Of a stretch of 57,832 nucleotides of DNA, positions 14,715 to 24,015 are shown in pieces (position 1 is the first letter of the stretch; each line of letters begins with the position of its first letter). The notes under the pieces were generated by a model that saw only the letters and a list, made by a program, of their open reading frames with translations, was not told the DNA's origin and searched no databases. The DNA is taken from positions 1 to 57,832 of the forward strand of contig CACMRC010000003.1 of NCBI GenBank assembly GCA_902615975.1, given 5' to 3'. This DNA is from an uncultured Pelagibacteraceae bacterium (GTDB lineage: Bacteria; Pseudomonadota; Alphaproteobacteria; Pelagibacterales; Pelagibacteraceae). Position numbers and translations under genes: made by a program.

Positions 14715-15716
14715 TTAAATATTTTGCTTAATCTTTTCTATCAAATTGCCTTTTACAATTCTATTACAAACATCTAGGGAGTTTGAAAAGCCAATATGGT
14801 CAGTTCCTCCATGACTTTTAACAACTGGAGAGTCTAAACCAATAAAAATTGCTCCATTATATAATCTTGGATCTAGTCTTTTCTTAAATTTCGTTAAGTT
14901 TGATATATTTAATATAGATGAAATTTTACCTATTAATGTACCTGTCATCGCATTTTTTAATTCACTGGTTATAAAATTCGCAGTACCCTCTGCCGTTTTT
15001 AATGCAACATTTCCTGTAAAACCGTCTGAAACTATTACATTAACCTCTCCATCCATAAGATGATTTCCCTCAATGTAACCAGCAAAGTTATAATTATCTG
15101 AATTTTTTTCATTTAATAATTGATAAGTTTCTTTAATAGTCTCATTTCCTTTTAATTCTTCTGAACCGATATTTAATAATGCTACGTTTGGTTTGTCATT
15201 CGGATAAAGTGAGGTATATAAAGAAGCTCCCATAATTGAAAAGTCTGATAAATTTTTAGAACTACATTCAATGTTGGCACCTAAATCCAAAACAACACTC
15301 ATGCCCTTTTTATTTGGCCATAATGCAGATAAAGCTGGTTTGTCTATGTTTTCTATCATTTTTAAATTCAATTTCGATACAACTAACAATGCACCTGTGT
15401 TACCTGCTGATATAACTATATCTGCTTCTTTATCTTTAACACTTTGAATGGCAAGCCACATACTAGTATCTTTCCCTCTTTTTGCACCCTCAAGAGGACT
15501 ATCAGTGCTTTCAATTTTTTTTTCAGTGTGAATTATTTCAAAAAATTCTGCAGGTATTTTTCCTATAATTAATGGATCTATTTTATTTTTATCCCCAAAT
15601 ATTTTAAAAAAATTATTTTTATTATTAGAATGATTTAAGATAATACCATCTATTATTTTCTTTGGTGATCCATCACCACCCATTGCATCCACTGCAATTT
15701 TAATCAAATCTGACAT
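14715..15716 (-). CDS. plsX: Phosphate acyltransferase PlsX
   Basis: A 333-residue enzyme that makes acyl-phosphate from acyl-ACP, the donor for PlsY (encoded later in this window at 51743). Hallmarks are IAVDAMGGDGSPKKIIDG at the N-terminus, KRGKDTSMWLAIQSVKDKEA, DIVISAGNTGALLV, the ALSALWPNKKG segment, and VSDGFTGNVALKTAEG. The length is normal. It follows rpmF by 18 bp, the common rpmF-plsX pairing. It is a peripheral membrane enzyme by family knowledge; no transmembrane segment is seen. Confidence 0.96.
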   Translation of the reverse strand: MSDLIKIAVDAMGGDGSPKKIIDGIILNHSNNKNNFFKIFGDKNKIDPLIIGKIPAEFFEIIHTEKKIESTDSPLEGAKRGKDTSMWLAIQSVKDKEADIVISAGNTGALLVVSKLNLKMIENIDKPALSALWPNKKGMSVVLDLGANIECSSKNLSDFSIMGASLYTSLYPNDKPNVALLNIGSEELKGNETIKETYQLLNEKNSDNYNFAGYIEGNHLMDGEVNVIVSDGFTGNVALKTAEGTANFITSELKNAMTGTLIGKISSILNISNLTKFKKRLDPRLYNGAIFIGLDSPVVKSHGGTDHIGFSNSLDVCNRIVKGNLIEKIKQNI

Positions 15717-15734
15717 TTTAATTGATATAATATA

Positions 15735-15917
15735 CTATTCTTTTGGGTCTAAAACTTGTCTTCCCTTATACATGCCAGTTTTAAGGTCTAAATGATGAGA
15801 TAGCCTGTATTCACCTGATTTTTTATCCTCAACTATATTTTTAGTTGAAAATTTCATTGTTTGAGCTCTTCTCATCCCTGTTCTGGAAGGGGTTTGTTTT
15901 CGTTTTGGTACAGCCAT
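15735..15917 (-). CDS. rpmF: 50S ribosomal protein L32
   Basis: A 60-residue L32 with the invariant start [19 protein letters not shown] and the alphaproteobacterial continuation [21 protein letters not shown]. The zinc-ribbon cysteines of some L32 proteins are missing, as is usual in this class. It begins 2 bp after the stop of the cytochrome bc1 chaperone gene and precedes plsX. The DUF177/YceD gene that usually sits immediately ahead of rpmF is absent from this spot. Confidence 0.96.
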   Translation of the reverse strand: MAVPKRKQTPSRTGMRRAQTMKFSTKNIVEDKKSGEYRLSHHLDLKTGMYKGRQVLDPKE

Positions 15918-15919
15918 AA

Positions 15920-16387
15920 TTAAGGGTTACTTACACTTTTTAAATAAGAATTCAAAGTTTTTTTTGATAAATTAGCATTAAAAAGATCAAAATATTCCAA
16001 TAATTCTTCATTATTTTGAAAATCACTTAAAAAAGTAGAAATTTTTTTTAATTTATCTGACTTTGATAAATCATCCCAGAAATGAATTTCGGAAACCATT
16101 GAATGAAATAAATTAATATAATCTTTCATTTTCTTATTAATAGACTGGTCTCCATAACCTATTTCTCTAATACTCAATTCAAGTTGCCTGAAATTATAGT
16201 CATAAATTTCCTGTAGAATTTTCTTGTTTTCCTCATTTTTATAATTTTTTAGAAAAAATGAAAAATGAAGTAAAAAAATGGTTAATCTATCGGAAAAATT
16301 ATCCTCTCTATCAAGATTTTTATATAAATCTTTATTTCTAGTGTAATTAATTAAATTATTATAAATATGTATATATTTTTTGTTCAT
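15920..16387 (-). CDS. Ubiquinol-cytochrome c chaperone (CBP3/UQCC1 family)
   Basis: A 155-residue helical protein that I place in the CBP3/UQCC1 family (ubiquinol-cytochrome c chaperone), which assists cytochrome b and bc1 complex assembly. Matching elements are [18 protein letters not shown] near the N-terminus, [16 protein letters not shown] in the LH region, and the strongest match, [20 protein letters not shown] (about residues 72-91), followed by FHSMVSEI. The sequence is divergent. Context agrees: in alphaproteobacteria it is found between bamE/smpA and rpmF-plsX, as here. Its ATG and the bamE ATG on the other strand overlap within a CATG. Confidence 0.83.
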   Translation of the reverse strand: MNKKYIHIYNNLINYTRNKDLYKNLDREDNFSDRLTIFLLHFSFFLKNYKNEENKKILQEIYDYNFRQLELSIREIGYGDQSINKKMKDYINLFHSMVSEIHFWDDLSKSDKLKKISTFLSDFQNNEELLEYFDLFNANLSKKTLNSYLKSVSNP

Positions 16388-16871
16388 GAATAAAATATTA
16401 TATATAATTTTTATATCTTTTATAGTTTCAAATTGCTCATTTAAACCTGTGGTAAAACATCATGGTGTACCCTTTTTAGAAAAAAAACAATTAGAACTTA
16501 CAGTTAACAAAAGTAATAAGAACGATATTAGAAAAATTTTAGGTAATCCTTCTACAAAAAGTAAATTTAATAATGATATATGGATTTATATTGAACGAAA
16601 ACAAACCCAGTCAAAGTTGAAAAATTTAGGTAAAATGAAAATTTTTAAAAATGATGTTTTAGTTTTGGAGATAGATAATTACGGAATTTTAAAAAAAAAA
16701 GAATTTTATAATAAAGAAGATATGGAAAAGATTAAAATTGTAGAAGCAACAACAGAAGCAGGTTTCAAACGGAACTCTTTTATTTATGACTTTATGTCAA
16801 GTATGAGACAAAAGATTAATGACCCTCTTGGACAGAGGGCCAAAAAACGTAAAGAAATTAGCCAGCGATAA
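16386..16871 (+). CDS. bamE: Outer membrane assembly lipoprotein BamE (SmpA/OmlA)
   Basis: A 161-residue lipoprotein of the BAM complex, which inserts beta-barrel proteins into the outer membrane. The signal peptide is [17 protein letters not shown], with lipobox VSNC and the lipidated Cys near residue 17. The SmpA/OmlA domain follows: [20 protein letters not shown], the turn [15 protein letters not shown] (the family D-V-x3-LG-x-P pattern) and [13 protein letters not shown] choose ATG 16386, since it begins the signal peptide; an upstream TTG at 16380 adds only two residues. Its 3' end overlaps the 3' end of hppA by 14 bp. Confidence 0.9.
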   Translation: MNKILYIIFISFIVSNCSFKPVVKHHGVPFLEKKQLELTVNKSNKNDIRKILGNPSTKSKFNNDIWIYIERKQTQSKLKNLGKMKIFKNDVLVLEIDNYGILKKKEFYNKEDMEKIKIVEATTEAGFKRNSFIYDFMSSMRQKINDPLGQRAKKRKEISQR

Positions 16872-18963
16872 CAGCTAGAAGAAGTAAAGCTACTATATTA
16901 GTAATTTTAATCATTGGGTTTACTGCTGGTCCAGCTGTATCTTTATAAGGATCACCAACCGTATCACCAGTTACAGCAGCTTTGTGGGCTTCTGAACCTT
17001 TTCCACCATGATTTCCATCTTCAATATATTTTTTTGCATTATCCCAAGCACCACCACCTGCAGTCATTGATACAGCGACAAACAAACCTGTGATTATAAC
17101 ACCAAGTAACATTGCACCAACTGCAGCTAAAGCAGCAACTTGACCACCAATTGATAGAATTATAAAATATAAAACTACAGGAGATAAAACTGGTAATAGA
17201 GATGGTATAATCATTTCCTTGATAGCAGCTACAGTAAGTAAATCTACTAGCTTAGCATAGTCAGGTTTTTGTTTTCTTTTCATTATACCTGGAAATTTTT
17301 TAAATTGTCTTCTTACTTCAACAACAACAGCTCCCCCTGCTCTTCCAACAGCTTGCATTCCCATTGAACCAAAAAGATAAGGTAACATTCCTCCAATTAA
17401 TAAACCAACTACCACGTAAGGATTAGATAAATCAAAAGTAACCACAATACCTTCTAATGCAGATCCTGCTTCTTTTGAAAAATGTTTTATATCTTCTGTG
17501 TAGGCAGCAAATAAAACTAATGCACCTAGACCAGCTGAACCAATTGCATAACCTTTAGTAACTGCTTTTGTAGTGTTACCTACAGCATCTAAAGCGTCAG
17601 TAGTTTTTCTAACTTTTTTATCAAGGTTAGACATTTCTGCAATACCACCAGCATTGTCCGTAACAGGTCCATATGCATCTAAAGCTACAACCATACCTGC
17701 TAAAGCAAGCATAGTAGTCACCGCGATAGCAATACCGAAAAGTCCAGCAATAGAATTTGTAATAAGTATACCAGCAACAATTATTAATGCAGGAATAGCA
17801 GTTGCTTCCATAGAAACAGCTAAACCTTGAATAACGTTTGTACCATGACCAGTGGTAGATGATAATGCAACAGATTTTACAGGTCTATAACTTGTTCCTG
17901 TATAGTATTCTGTAATCCAGATTAATAATCCAGTAATAACTAACCCTATAACACCACAATAATATAGATCCATTCCATTAAAAGTCTTATCGTTTACTGT
18001 ATATTCATTTGTAAAACCAATTACGTGATCTGTAACAGGCCATAATATTACTAAAGATGCTAAAGCAGAAACAACAAATCCTTTATACAAAGCATTCATA
18101 ACATTATTACTTTTACCAAGTTTAACAAAAAAAGTTCCAATAATAGAAGTTAACAAACATGCAGCGCCAATAGATAATGGGTAAATCATCATATTTATAT
18201 TACCAACAAAGAAAATTGAAGATAAAACCATTGTAGCAACAATAGTTACTGCGTAAGTTTCAAATAAATCAGCAGCCATCCCTGCACAGTCTCCAACGTT
18301 ATCACCAACGTTATCTGCGATTACAGCAGGGTTTCTGGGATCGTCTTCAGGAATTCCTGCCTCAACTTTTCCAACTAAATCAGCACCTACATCTGCACCT
18401 TTCGTAAAAATTCCACCACCTAATCTTGCAAAAATTGAAATTAATGAAGCTCCAAAACCCAATGCAACTAAAGCATTTACAATTTCTCTTTCATCTACAT
18501 TAGATTTTAATAATATATAATAATAAACAGCTATAGATAATAGCGCTAAACCAGCAACCAACATTCCAGTTACAGCACCAGATTTAAATGCAACGGATAG
18601 ACCTTGAGCCAAACCTTTTCTAGATGCCTCTGCTGTTCTTACATTAGCTTCTACAGAAACTAACATACCAACGTAACCTGCAATACCTGATAGAGCAGCA
18701 CCAATTAAATAACCAAGACCTACTAGTGGACTAAATGCAATACTCACAATTACTAAAACTACAGCACCAACAATAGCAATAGTTTTATATTGTCTTGCTA
18801 AATATGCTTTTGCACCAATTTGAATTGCAGATGCAATATCTTGCATTTTTGCATTTCCTGCACTTGAATTCAGAATGTTTTTACCAGTTAAAAATCCATA
18901 AACGATAGATAATAAACCAGCTCCAATTGTGTATAATAGTATTGTTTCGACTGTTCCGCTCAT
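16858..18963 (-). CDS. hppA: Proton-translocating pyrophosphatase, K+-independent
   Basis: A 701-residue membrane pyrophosphatase with about 16 transmembrane helices that couples PPi hydrolysis to H+ export. The substrate-binding signature is [20 protein letters not shown], followed by [19 protein letters not shown]. The second acidic cluster is [17 protein letters not shown], and the third is [18 protein letters not shown] near the C-terminus. In [20 protein letters not shown] the Lys in the GNTTKA position (Ala in K+-dependent enzymes) marks the K+-independent, H+-pumping subclass. It is monocistronic on the minus strand and would save energy from biosynthetic PPi. Confidence 0.97.
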   Translation of the reverse strand: MSGTVETILLYTIGAGLLSIVYGFLTGKNILNSSAGNAKMQDIASAIQIGAKAYLARQYKTIAIVGAVVLVIVSIAFSPLVGLGYLIGAALSGIAGYVGMLVSVEANVRTAEASRKGLAQGLSVAFKSGAVTGMLVAGLALLSIAVYYYILLKSNVDEREIVNALVALGFGASLISIFARLGGGIFTKGADVGADLVGKVEAGIPEDDPRNPAVIADNVGDNVGDCAGMAADLFETYAVTIVATMVLSSIFFVGNINMMIYPLSIGAACLLTSIIGTFFVKLGKSNNVMNALYKGFVVSALASLVILWPVTDHVIGFTNEYTVNDKTFNGMDLYYCGVIGLVITGLLIWITEYYTGTSYRPVKSVALSSTTGHGTNVIQGLAVSMEATAIPALIIVAGILITNSIAGLFGIAIAVTTMLALAGMVVALDAYGPVTDNAGGIAEMSNLDKKVRKTTDALDAVGNTTKAVTKGYAIGSAGLGALVLFAAYTEDIKHFSKEAGSALEGIVVTFDLSNPYVVVGLLIGGMLPYLFGSMGMQAVGRAGGAVVVEVRRQFKKFPGIMKRKQKPDYAKLVDLLTVAAIKEMIIPSLLPVLSPVVLYFIILSIGGQVAALAAVGAMLLGVIITGLFVAVSMTAGGGAWDNAKKYIEDGNHGGKGSEAHKAAVTGDTVGDPYKDTAGPAVNPMIKITNIVALLLLAVIAG

Positions 18964-19041
18964 ATTAACCTTAAGTTGTTGGTTGTTAAATTTTTAAGCC
19001 CGCACAATACAAAAAAAGATAGAAAAGACAACGATTAACTT

Positions 19042-20001
19042 CTAAAACCGATGAATATAACCTTTGGATTTAGCTCGTATTTGCTTGCCTTTTTCATCGA
19101 ATATCAAAGATCTATCTTTACCAGATACAATTTTACCAATTTTAGTTATTTTAATTCCAGTTGTTTTAGAAGCTTTTTGAATGATTCTAGCTTTCTTATT
19201 ATCTGCAGTAAATAAAACCTGATAATCATCTCCATTAGAAATTAGATTAATTTTATTTAATCTTTGTTTTTTAATAAAATTACTCAATTTATTTGAAACA
19301 GGTATTTTATTTTCAAATAAGTGAAATGATAAGTTTTGTCTGTTAATCATTTTTGCCAAATCATCAATTAATCCATCTGAAACATCGATAGAGCAATTAG
19401 CAAATTTTATTAAATATTTTGTTAAATTTAAAGGTAAGTCTGGTTTGTAATACTTATCTACAAAGAATAATTTGTCTTTATTTTTAATTTTAACTTTATT
19501 ACTTAATGCTTTAAGTCCTAAATAACTATCTCCCAAATTCCCAGTTACATAAATATCGTCATTTGATTTAGCTTTATTACGATAAATTATTTTATTCGAA
19601 TATCCTAATGTAGTGATTGTGAAACTTAGTTTGTTTGAAAAAGTTGTGTCTCCACCACATAAATCAATATTAAATTTATTTTGTTCTGATTTAAGTGATT
19701 TTGAGATTTTATGTAAATTATTTTTTGTAAATGTTTTTTTATTACCAGAGCCAGAAATAAAATAAAACTTTGGTGAAACACCTTTGCAAATTAAATCAGA
19801 AATTGATGACCTTAGTATTTTTTTAATTACTAAATCTGGTGATTTAAAATCAAAAAAATGCGTACCAATATTGTATGTATCAACAGATATAACAACACCT
19901 CTTTTTTTATCAAAAAAAACATCATCATTTAGATTAAGAGCAGATTTATTTTTTTTAGCTATTTTAAAAAAATAATTATTAATTAGATCAAATTCATGCA
20001 T
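19042..20001 (-). CDS. thiL: Thiamine-monophosphate kinase
   Basis: A 319-residue PurM/AIR-synthase-fold kinase that phosphorylates thiamine monophosphate to the active diphosphate. Recognised by MHEFDLINNYFFKIA at the start, LNDDVFFD (metal-binding Asp pair), SISDLICKGVSPKFYF, CGGDTTFSNKLSFTITTLGY, CSIDVSDGLIDDLAKM, and the C-terminal ISNGDDYQVLFT. Several motifs are slightly off consensus, for example VDTYNIGTHFF where others have TDMLVEGVHF, but the acidic residues remain. Its start overlaps the nusB stop by 8 bp in the nrdR-rib-nusB-thiL order typical of alphaproteobacteria. Confidence 0.92.
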   Translation of the reverse strand: MHEFDLINNYFFKIAKKNKSALNLNDDVFFDKKRGVVISVDTYNIGTHFFDFKSPDLVIKKILRSSISDLICKGVSPKFYFISGSGNKKTFTKNNLHKISKSLKSEQNKFNIDLCGGDTTFSNKLSFTITTLGYSNKIIYRNKAKSNDDIYVTGNLGDSYLGLKALSNKVKIKNKDKLFFVDKYYKPDLPLNLTKYLIKFANCSIDVSDGLIDDLAKMINRQNLSFHLFENKIPVSNKLSNFIKKQRLNKINLISNGDDYQVLFTADNKKARIIQKASKTTGIKITKIGKIVSGKDRSLIFDEKGKQIRAKSKGYIHRF

Positions 20002-20398
20002 TGTTAGATCTTAATTTTTTTCCAACATTATCTAATAAAGCATTAAGATATTTTGTTTGTGAATCTTCAAGAAAAAAATTAGATGAATTCAAATATTCTT
20101 TAATGATTATATTTATAGATAAATTTGGTTTGTACATAAATTCATAAGTTGCAGCTTTTAAAATAGTTTGAAAAACTTTATCTAATTTTTCAAATACAAA
20201 TTCATCTCCTAATTTATTATTTAATTCATCTAAAATTAGATCATTTCTTTCTATTGTTCCTAAAACTATATCCTTAATAAATTTTTTAAATCTATGTTTT
20301 GGAAAATCTAAATCAACATCTTGATTATAAAACTTCCCATATAATTTCTGAATAATTATAACTCTAGGGTTATTTTTCGGATTAAAATGAGTTTTCAT
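19994..20398 (-). CDS. nusB: Transcription antitermination protein NusB
   Basis: A 134-residue all-helical NusB, which with NusE (S10) binds boxA RNA in rRNA antitermination. The first helix pattern is PRVIIQKLYGKFYNQD, and the best conserved parts are the second half: ERNDLILDELNNKLG, LDKVFQTILKAATYEFMYKP, the INIIIKEYLNSSNFF segment (the family I-N-E-x-V-E-L-A-K helix) and TKYLNALLDNVGKKLR (the F-V-N-G-V-L-D/N end). It is short and divergent but supported by its place between ribH (4 bp overlap) and thiL (8 bp overlap). Confidence 0.9.
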   Translation of the reverse strand: MKTHFNPKNNPRVIIIQKLYGKFYNQDVDLDFPKHRFKKFIKDIVLGTIERNDLILDELNNKLGDEFVFEKLDKVFQTILKAATYEFMYKPNLSINIIIKEYLNSSNFFLEDSQTKYLNALLDNVGKKLRSNNA

Positions 20399-20787
20399 TT
20401 TTGAGACAAAACTGAAATCACAGCTTGTGCAGCTTCAGCACCTTTTTCCCTTCTGGCTCTTGCTTGAGTCATATTGAGACAGGTAATTATTCCATTTCCA
20501 ATTGGTTTTTTGCTATCTATAGATAATTTCATTATGGCGTCTGTTGATGCTTGAGAAATGAAATCGAAATGAGGTGTTTGACCTTTGATCACACATCCTA
20601 AGGCTAAAAAACCATCAAATTTTTTTATATTTTTGGAGATAGTAACTGGAATTTCAAAAGCACCGGGTACTTTAATAATTTTTATTATATTTTTTTTTGG
20701 AATTATTTTCAACGCGCTTTTTATTAGGCCTTCAGCAATGTCTTTGTAATAATCTGCTACAACAATTAGATATTTTTTTTTCATCAA
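20395..20787 (-). CDS. ribH: 6,7-dimethyl-8-ribityllumazine synthase
   Basis: A 130-residue lumazine synthase, which condenses ribityl-aminouracil with dihydroxybutanone phosphate. Seen are VVADYYKDIAEGLIKSA; VPGAFEIPVTI, with the substrate-binding PGAFEIP; GFLALGCVIKGQTPHFDFIS, with the catalytic His in the GQTPHF segment; and GNGIITCLNMTQARARREK (family G-x-L-T-x-N-x-x-Q-A). It is about 20 residues shorter than many homologues, mainly at the N-terminus. It overlaps ribB upstream and nusB downstream by 4 bp each, so the riboflavin genes form one tight operon. Confidence 0.95.
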   Translation of the reverse strand: MMKKKYLIVVADYYKDIAEGLIKSALKIIPKKNIIKIIKVPGAFEIPVTISKNIKKFDGFLALGCVIKGQTPHFDFISQASTDAIMKLSIDSKKPIGNGIITCLNMTQARARREKGAEAAQAVISVLSQK

Positions 20788-21884
20788 ATTAATTCCTGCT
20801 TTGTAATTTTTATACCATAACCATCAAGACCAATAACTTTTTTTGGTGATTTGGTGATTAATATCATGTTTTTAATTTTTAAGTCTTTAATAATTTGAGC
20901 TCCAATACCATAATTTCTTATTAACTTATCATTTCCCTTTTTATAAAAGTCTTTGTTTTTATAATCTTTTAATGTCTGAGTTACTGATTTTAAATTTGAG
21001 TCTTTTATAAATACTAAAACACAATTTTGATATTTTTTAAAATAATTTAAGGTCTTATTAAATGAATTTGGTAATGATTGATTTATTAAATAGTTTTGGA
21101 CGACATTAGATGAAATTACTCTTACTCTTGGAGTAATACCTTTTTTTATTTTACCTTTAATCAATGCAAAATGTTCTGAACCATCTAAAAGATTCTCATA
21201 AATTCTAATATTGTATTTTTGATTTTTTACATAAATCTTGCTTTGCTTTTTCAGTTTAATAAGTTTTTCTTTTTTTAGTCTATATGCAATTAGATCTTCT
21301 ATCTTTCCAATTTTTAATTTATGTTTTTTTGCAAAATTGATTAAATCCTGACCTTTAGCCATTGTTCCATCTTCGTTCATAATTTCACAAATTACAGCAG
21401 AGTTATTTTTTTTTGCTAATTTTGATATATCGACAGAAGCTTCAGTGTGCCCTGCTCTAACAAGGACTCCACCATCTTTAGCTATAATTGGAAACACGTG
21501 ACCAGGTGAAACAATCTCATTTTTATTTACATTTTTTTTAGATGCAATTTTGATTGTTCTGGCTCTATCTTTAGCAGATATACCTGTTGTTATTCCTTTT
21601 TTTGCTTCAATAGAAATTGTAAAAGCCGTCTTGTTTCTTGATTGGTTTACTGGAGACATTAAAGATAAATTTAATCTTTTTGCTTGAATTGAATCAAGTG
21701 CTAAACAAATTAAACCTCTCCCGTATTTTGCCATGAAGTTAATGTTCTTTGCAGTTGAGTCTGATGTTGATATAACTAAATCTCCTTCATTTTCTCTTTT
21801 TTCATCATCCACTAAAATAAACATACCACCTTTTTTGGCTACGCTTATAATTGACTCTATTGAGGTAAAGTTATTTTTTTCCAT
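20784..21884 (-). CDS. ribB: 3,4-dihydroxy-2-butanone 4-phosphate synthase with degenerate GTP cyclohydrolase II domain
   Basis: A 366-residue RibBA-shaped protein. The N-terminal half is a good DHBP synthase: FILVDDEKRENEGDLVI (catalytic Glu/Asp), MAKYGRGLICLAL, TGISAKDRARTI and SPGHVFPIIAKDGGVLVRAG. In the C-terminal half the GTP cyclohydrolase II fold is recognisable only at its end (RNYGIGAQIIKDLKI and GLDGYGIKI). The zinc site, normally an SECLTGD segment followed by RCDCG, is replaced by ISSNVVQNYL with no cysteines. It should therefore supply RibB activity only, and the true RibA must be elsewhere. Such forms occur in other alphaproteobacteria (RibBX). Confidence 0.92.
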   Translation of the reverse strand: MEKNNFTSIESIISVAKKGGMFILVDDEKRENEGDLVISTSDSTAKNINFMAKYGRGLICLALDSIQAKRLNLSLMSPVNQSRNKTAFTISIEAKKGITTGISAKDRARTIKIASKKNVNKNEIVSPGHVFPIIAKDGGVLVRAGHTEASVDISKLAKKNNSAVICEIMNEDGTMAKGQDLINFAKKHKLKIGKIEDLIAYRLKKEKLIKLKKQSKIYVKNQKYNIRIYENLLDGSEHFALIKGKIKKGITPRVRVISSNVVQNYLINQSLPNSFNKTLNYFKKYQNCVLVFIKDSNLKSVTQTLKDYKNKDFYKKGNDKLIRNYGIGAQIIKDLKIKNMILITKSPKKVIGLDGYGIKITKQELI

Positions 21885-22464
21885 TAAAATAGTTCCTAAC
21901 GTATTTAGACAAGATATCTATCTCAATGTTAACTAAACTAGATTTTTTTAAGGTTGATAAATTCGTTTCTTTGTAAGTGTGAGGGATAATCCAAATTTGG
22001 AAACCTTTTTTAGTCACTTTTGAAATTGTAAGAGAAATACCGTTTACAGAGATTGATGCTTTTTCTATTAAGTTTTTTCTTTCCTTTTTAGGTAAATCAA
22101 AGTCAAAAAGAAATGATTTATCTATTTTTTTAATACTTAATACTTTACCAACAGTATCAACATGTCCTTGACAAATATGTCCTGAAATTTTTGTTCCATA
22201 TTTTAAAGGTAATTCTAAATTTATTTTATCTCTTATTTTTAAAAATTTAAATTTTGAACGAATTATTGTTTCTTTAGATAGATAAAATTCCATAATTTTT
22301 GATCTATATGATATTAAAGTTAAGCAAACACCATCACATGCAACTGACAAGCCTATATCTTTTTTTGAGACTCTAAGATTACTTTTTACAAAAATATTAA
22401 GACCCTTGGGTCTTTTAATAATTTCAGTAATAATACCTTGGTTATAAATTATTCCGTTAAACAT
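21871..22464 (-). CDS. ribE: Riboflavin synthase alpha subunit
   Basis: A 197-residue riboflavin synthase, the last step of the pathway (dismutation of two lumazines). It is built of two lumazine-binding repeats: MFNGIIYNQGIITEI with SVACDGVCLTLISY, and KISGHICQGHVDTVGKVL with ASISVNGISLTISKV. The order -GVCLTL- then -GHICQGHVDT- is standard for RibE. IIPHTYKETNLSTLKKSSLVNIE closes the second barrel. It ends 14 bp inside the start of ribB and begins 5 bp after ribD, in the ribD-ribE-ribB-ribH operon. Confidence 0.95.
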   Translation of the reverse strand: MFNGIIYNQGIITEIIKRPKGLNIFVKSNLRVSKKDIGLSVACDGVCLTLISYRSKIMEFYLSKETIIRSKFKFLKIRDKINLELPLKYGTKISGHICQGHVDTVGKVLSIKKIDKSFLFDFDLPKKERKNLIEKASISVNGISLTISKVTKKGFQIWIIPHTYKETNLSTLKKSSLVNIEIDILSKYVRNYFNGKK

Positions 22465-22469
22465 AATTT

Positions 22470-23573
22470 CTATCTATATAGTGTTATTCTGTCTTTTCGC
22501 AAATTCAGATTTAAATTAATCTTTGTTGTATACTTTTGATTTAATGTGTTCAGGCCACTAAATTTTAAATATTCTGAGCTTTTAGAAAGATTTTTAGGGC
22601 TTTTGAATAAATAAAATTTATTAAAAATTTTGTTTTTGAGCAGGTTATTCGTTAGTTCATTTCCGCCCTCTATCAATAAATTTCTGCAGCCAAAATTATA
22701 TAGTTTTTTTAAAATTTCTCTCATACGAAATCTGTTATTTCTATCTATTTTAGATTTAACGAGGGTAATGCCTTTTCTTTTGAATTTAGAAATTTTTGAT
22801 TTATCAGCTTTGTTGTAAAATATTAAAGTATTTTTGTTATTAGAGGATTTTATTATATAGCTATTTGTTTTAGTGTTTAAATTATTATCTAAAATAATTC
22901 TTTTAGGAGAAAAATTTTTCACACCTTTTAAACGACAATTTAATCTTGGATTATCTTTATTTAGTGTTTTGTATGTAATCATCAAACAATCGTTTTGATA
23001 TCTCAAAAGATGTGAAAACATATCTGAATAAATATTTGTGATTTTTTTTTGATAATTAGTATAAATAATATTGTTTTTTGAAATAGCTATTTTGCCAGTA
23101 ACATAAGGTAATTTTTTCTTTCTATTAAAAAAATAAGGATAATAAAAGTTTTCTATTTTATTTTTTAACAAACCTTTTTTTACAATTATTTTTTTTGAAT
23201 TTAAAATTTTAAAACTTTTATTGCTAACTCTTTTATCTATATCTGTTACAGAATATATGACCTCAGAAATTTTTGATTTAATTATTGAGTCAGTGCACGG
23301 TGGTGTTAAACCATGATGACAACATGGCTCAAGGGTAACATACATTTTTGAGCCTTTTAAATCTTCTAAACTATTTTTAATTGCATTAGATTCAGCATGT
23401 GGTCTTCCATTAAATGACGTTTGACCTATAGAGACTATTTTATCATTTTTAACAATTACACACCCTACTGAAGGATTTGATCCGGTAAGGCCATGTCGAG
23501 ATCTAGCCAGATCCAAGGCTATCTCCATGTAAAATTTATCTTTTAGTGTAAATTTATGTTTTTTTGTAGACAT
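22470..23573 (-). CDS. ribD: Bifunctional pyrimidine deaminase/reductase RibD
   Basis: A 367-residue bifunctional enzyme. The deaminase domain comes first: [41 protein letters not shown] with the zinc His and catalytic Glu, and [16 protein letters not shown] with the two zinc Cys. The reductase domain follows, with [21 protein letters not shown] and [16 protein letters not shown] place the start at ATG 23573 ([14 protein letters not shown]...), which fits the family N-terminus; the frame is open to 23636 but that extension lies inside nrdR. A 20-bp overlap with nrdR remains. The reductase half is divergent. Confidence 0.92.
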   Translation of the reverse strand: MSTKKHKFTLKDKFYMEIALDLARSRHGLTGSNPSVGCVIVKNDKIVSIGQTSFNGRPHAESNAIKNSLEDLKGSKMYVTLEPCCHHGLTPPCTDSIIKSKISEVIYSVTDIDKRVSNKSFKILNSKKIIVKKGLLKNKIENFYYPYFFNRKKKLPYVTGKIAISKNNIIYTNYQKKITNIYSDMFSHLLRYQNDCLMITYKTLNKDNPRLNCRLKGVKNFSPKRIILDNNLNTKTNSYIIKSSNNKNTLIFYNKADKSKISKFKRKGITLVKSKIDRNNRFRMREILKKLYNFGCRNLLIEGGNELTNNLLKNKIFNKFYLFKSPKNLSKSSEYLKFSGLNTLNQKYTTKINLNLNLRKDRITLYR

Positions 23574-24012
23574 TAAGTTTGTCCACGAATTGCACAAAAT
23601 CTTTTTCTTCTCTAAAGTTTCTATAAACTGAAGCAAACCTTACGTAACCAACAGGATCTAAATCCTTTAAACCATCCATAACCATTGTTCCAATTGTATT
23701 AGTAGATATTTCACTTTGACCAATTTCCTCTAATGATCTTGAGACCTGACTTATAAATTTTTCTATTGTTTCGGTGTCTATAGGTCTTTTCTTTAAGGCA
23801 ATGTAAATAGATTTTGATAGTTTATCTCTATCAAATACTGATTTTCTACCATTTTTTTTTACTACCATTAATTCTCTATATTGGACTCTTTCAAAAGTTG
23901 TAAAACGAGCTCCGCAGGTACAAAGTCTTCTTCTTCTTATAGCAGTACCATCTTCTGTTGGTCTAGAGTCGACAACTGAGGTCTCCCCTTTTTTACATAT
24001 TGAGCAAATCAT
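23554..24012 (-). CDS. nrdR: Transcriptional repressor NrdR
   Basis: A 152-residue ribonucleotide-reductase repressor. The N-terminal zinc ribbon ([20 protein letters not shown], then [20 protein letters not shown]) has four Cys and the RRRR DNA-binding patch. The ATP-cone follows: [20 protein letters not shown], where nucleotide is sensed. The C-terminal half has [19 protein letters not shown], the signature end of the domain. It is located 3 bp after glyA and directly before ribD, the normal alphaproteobacterial order. I see no convincing NrdR box inside this window. Confidence 0.97.
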   Translation of the reverse strand: MICSICKKGETSVVDSRPTEDGTAIRRRRLCTCGARFTTFERVQYRELMVVKKNGRKSVFDRDKLSKSIYIALKKRPIDTETIEKFISQVSRSLEEIGQSEISTNTIGTMVMDGLKDLDPVGYVRFASVYRNFREEKDFVQFVDKLNVYKKT

Positions 24013-24015
24013 TTA

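Noticed and set aside
17573..17830. Open frame of 85 codons on plus inside hppA
   Set aside because: Antisense to a strongly conserved membrane pyrophosphatase; composition mirrors that gene and no family is visible.
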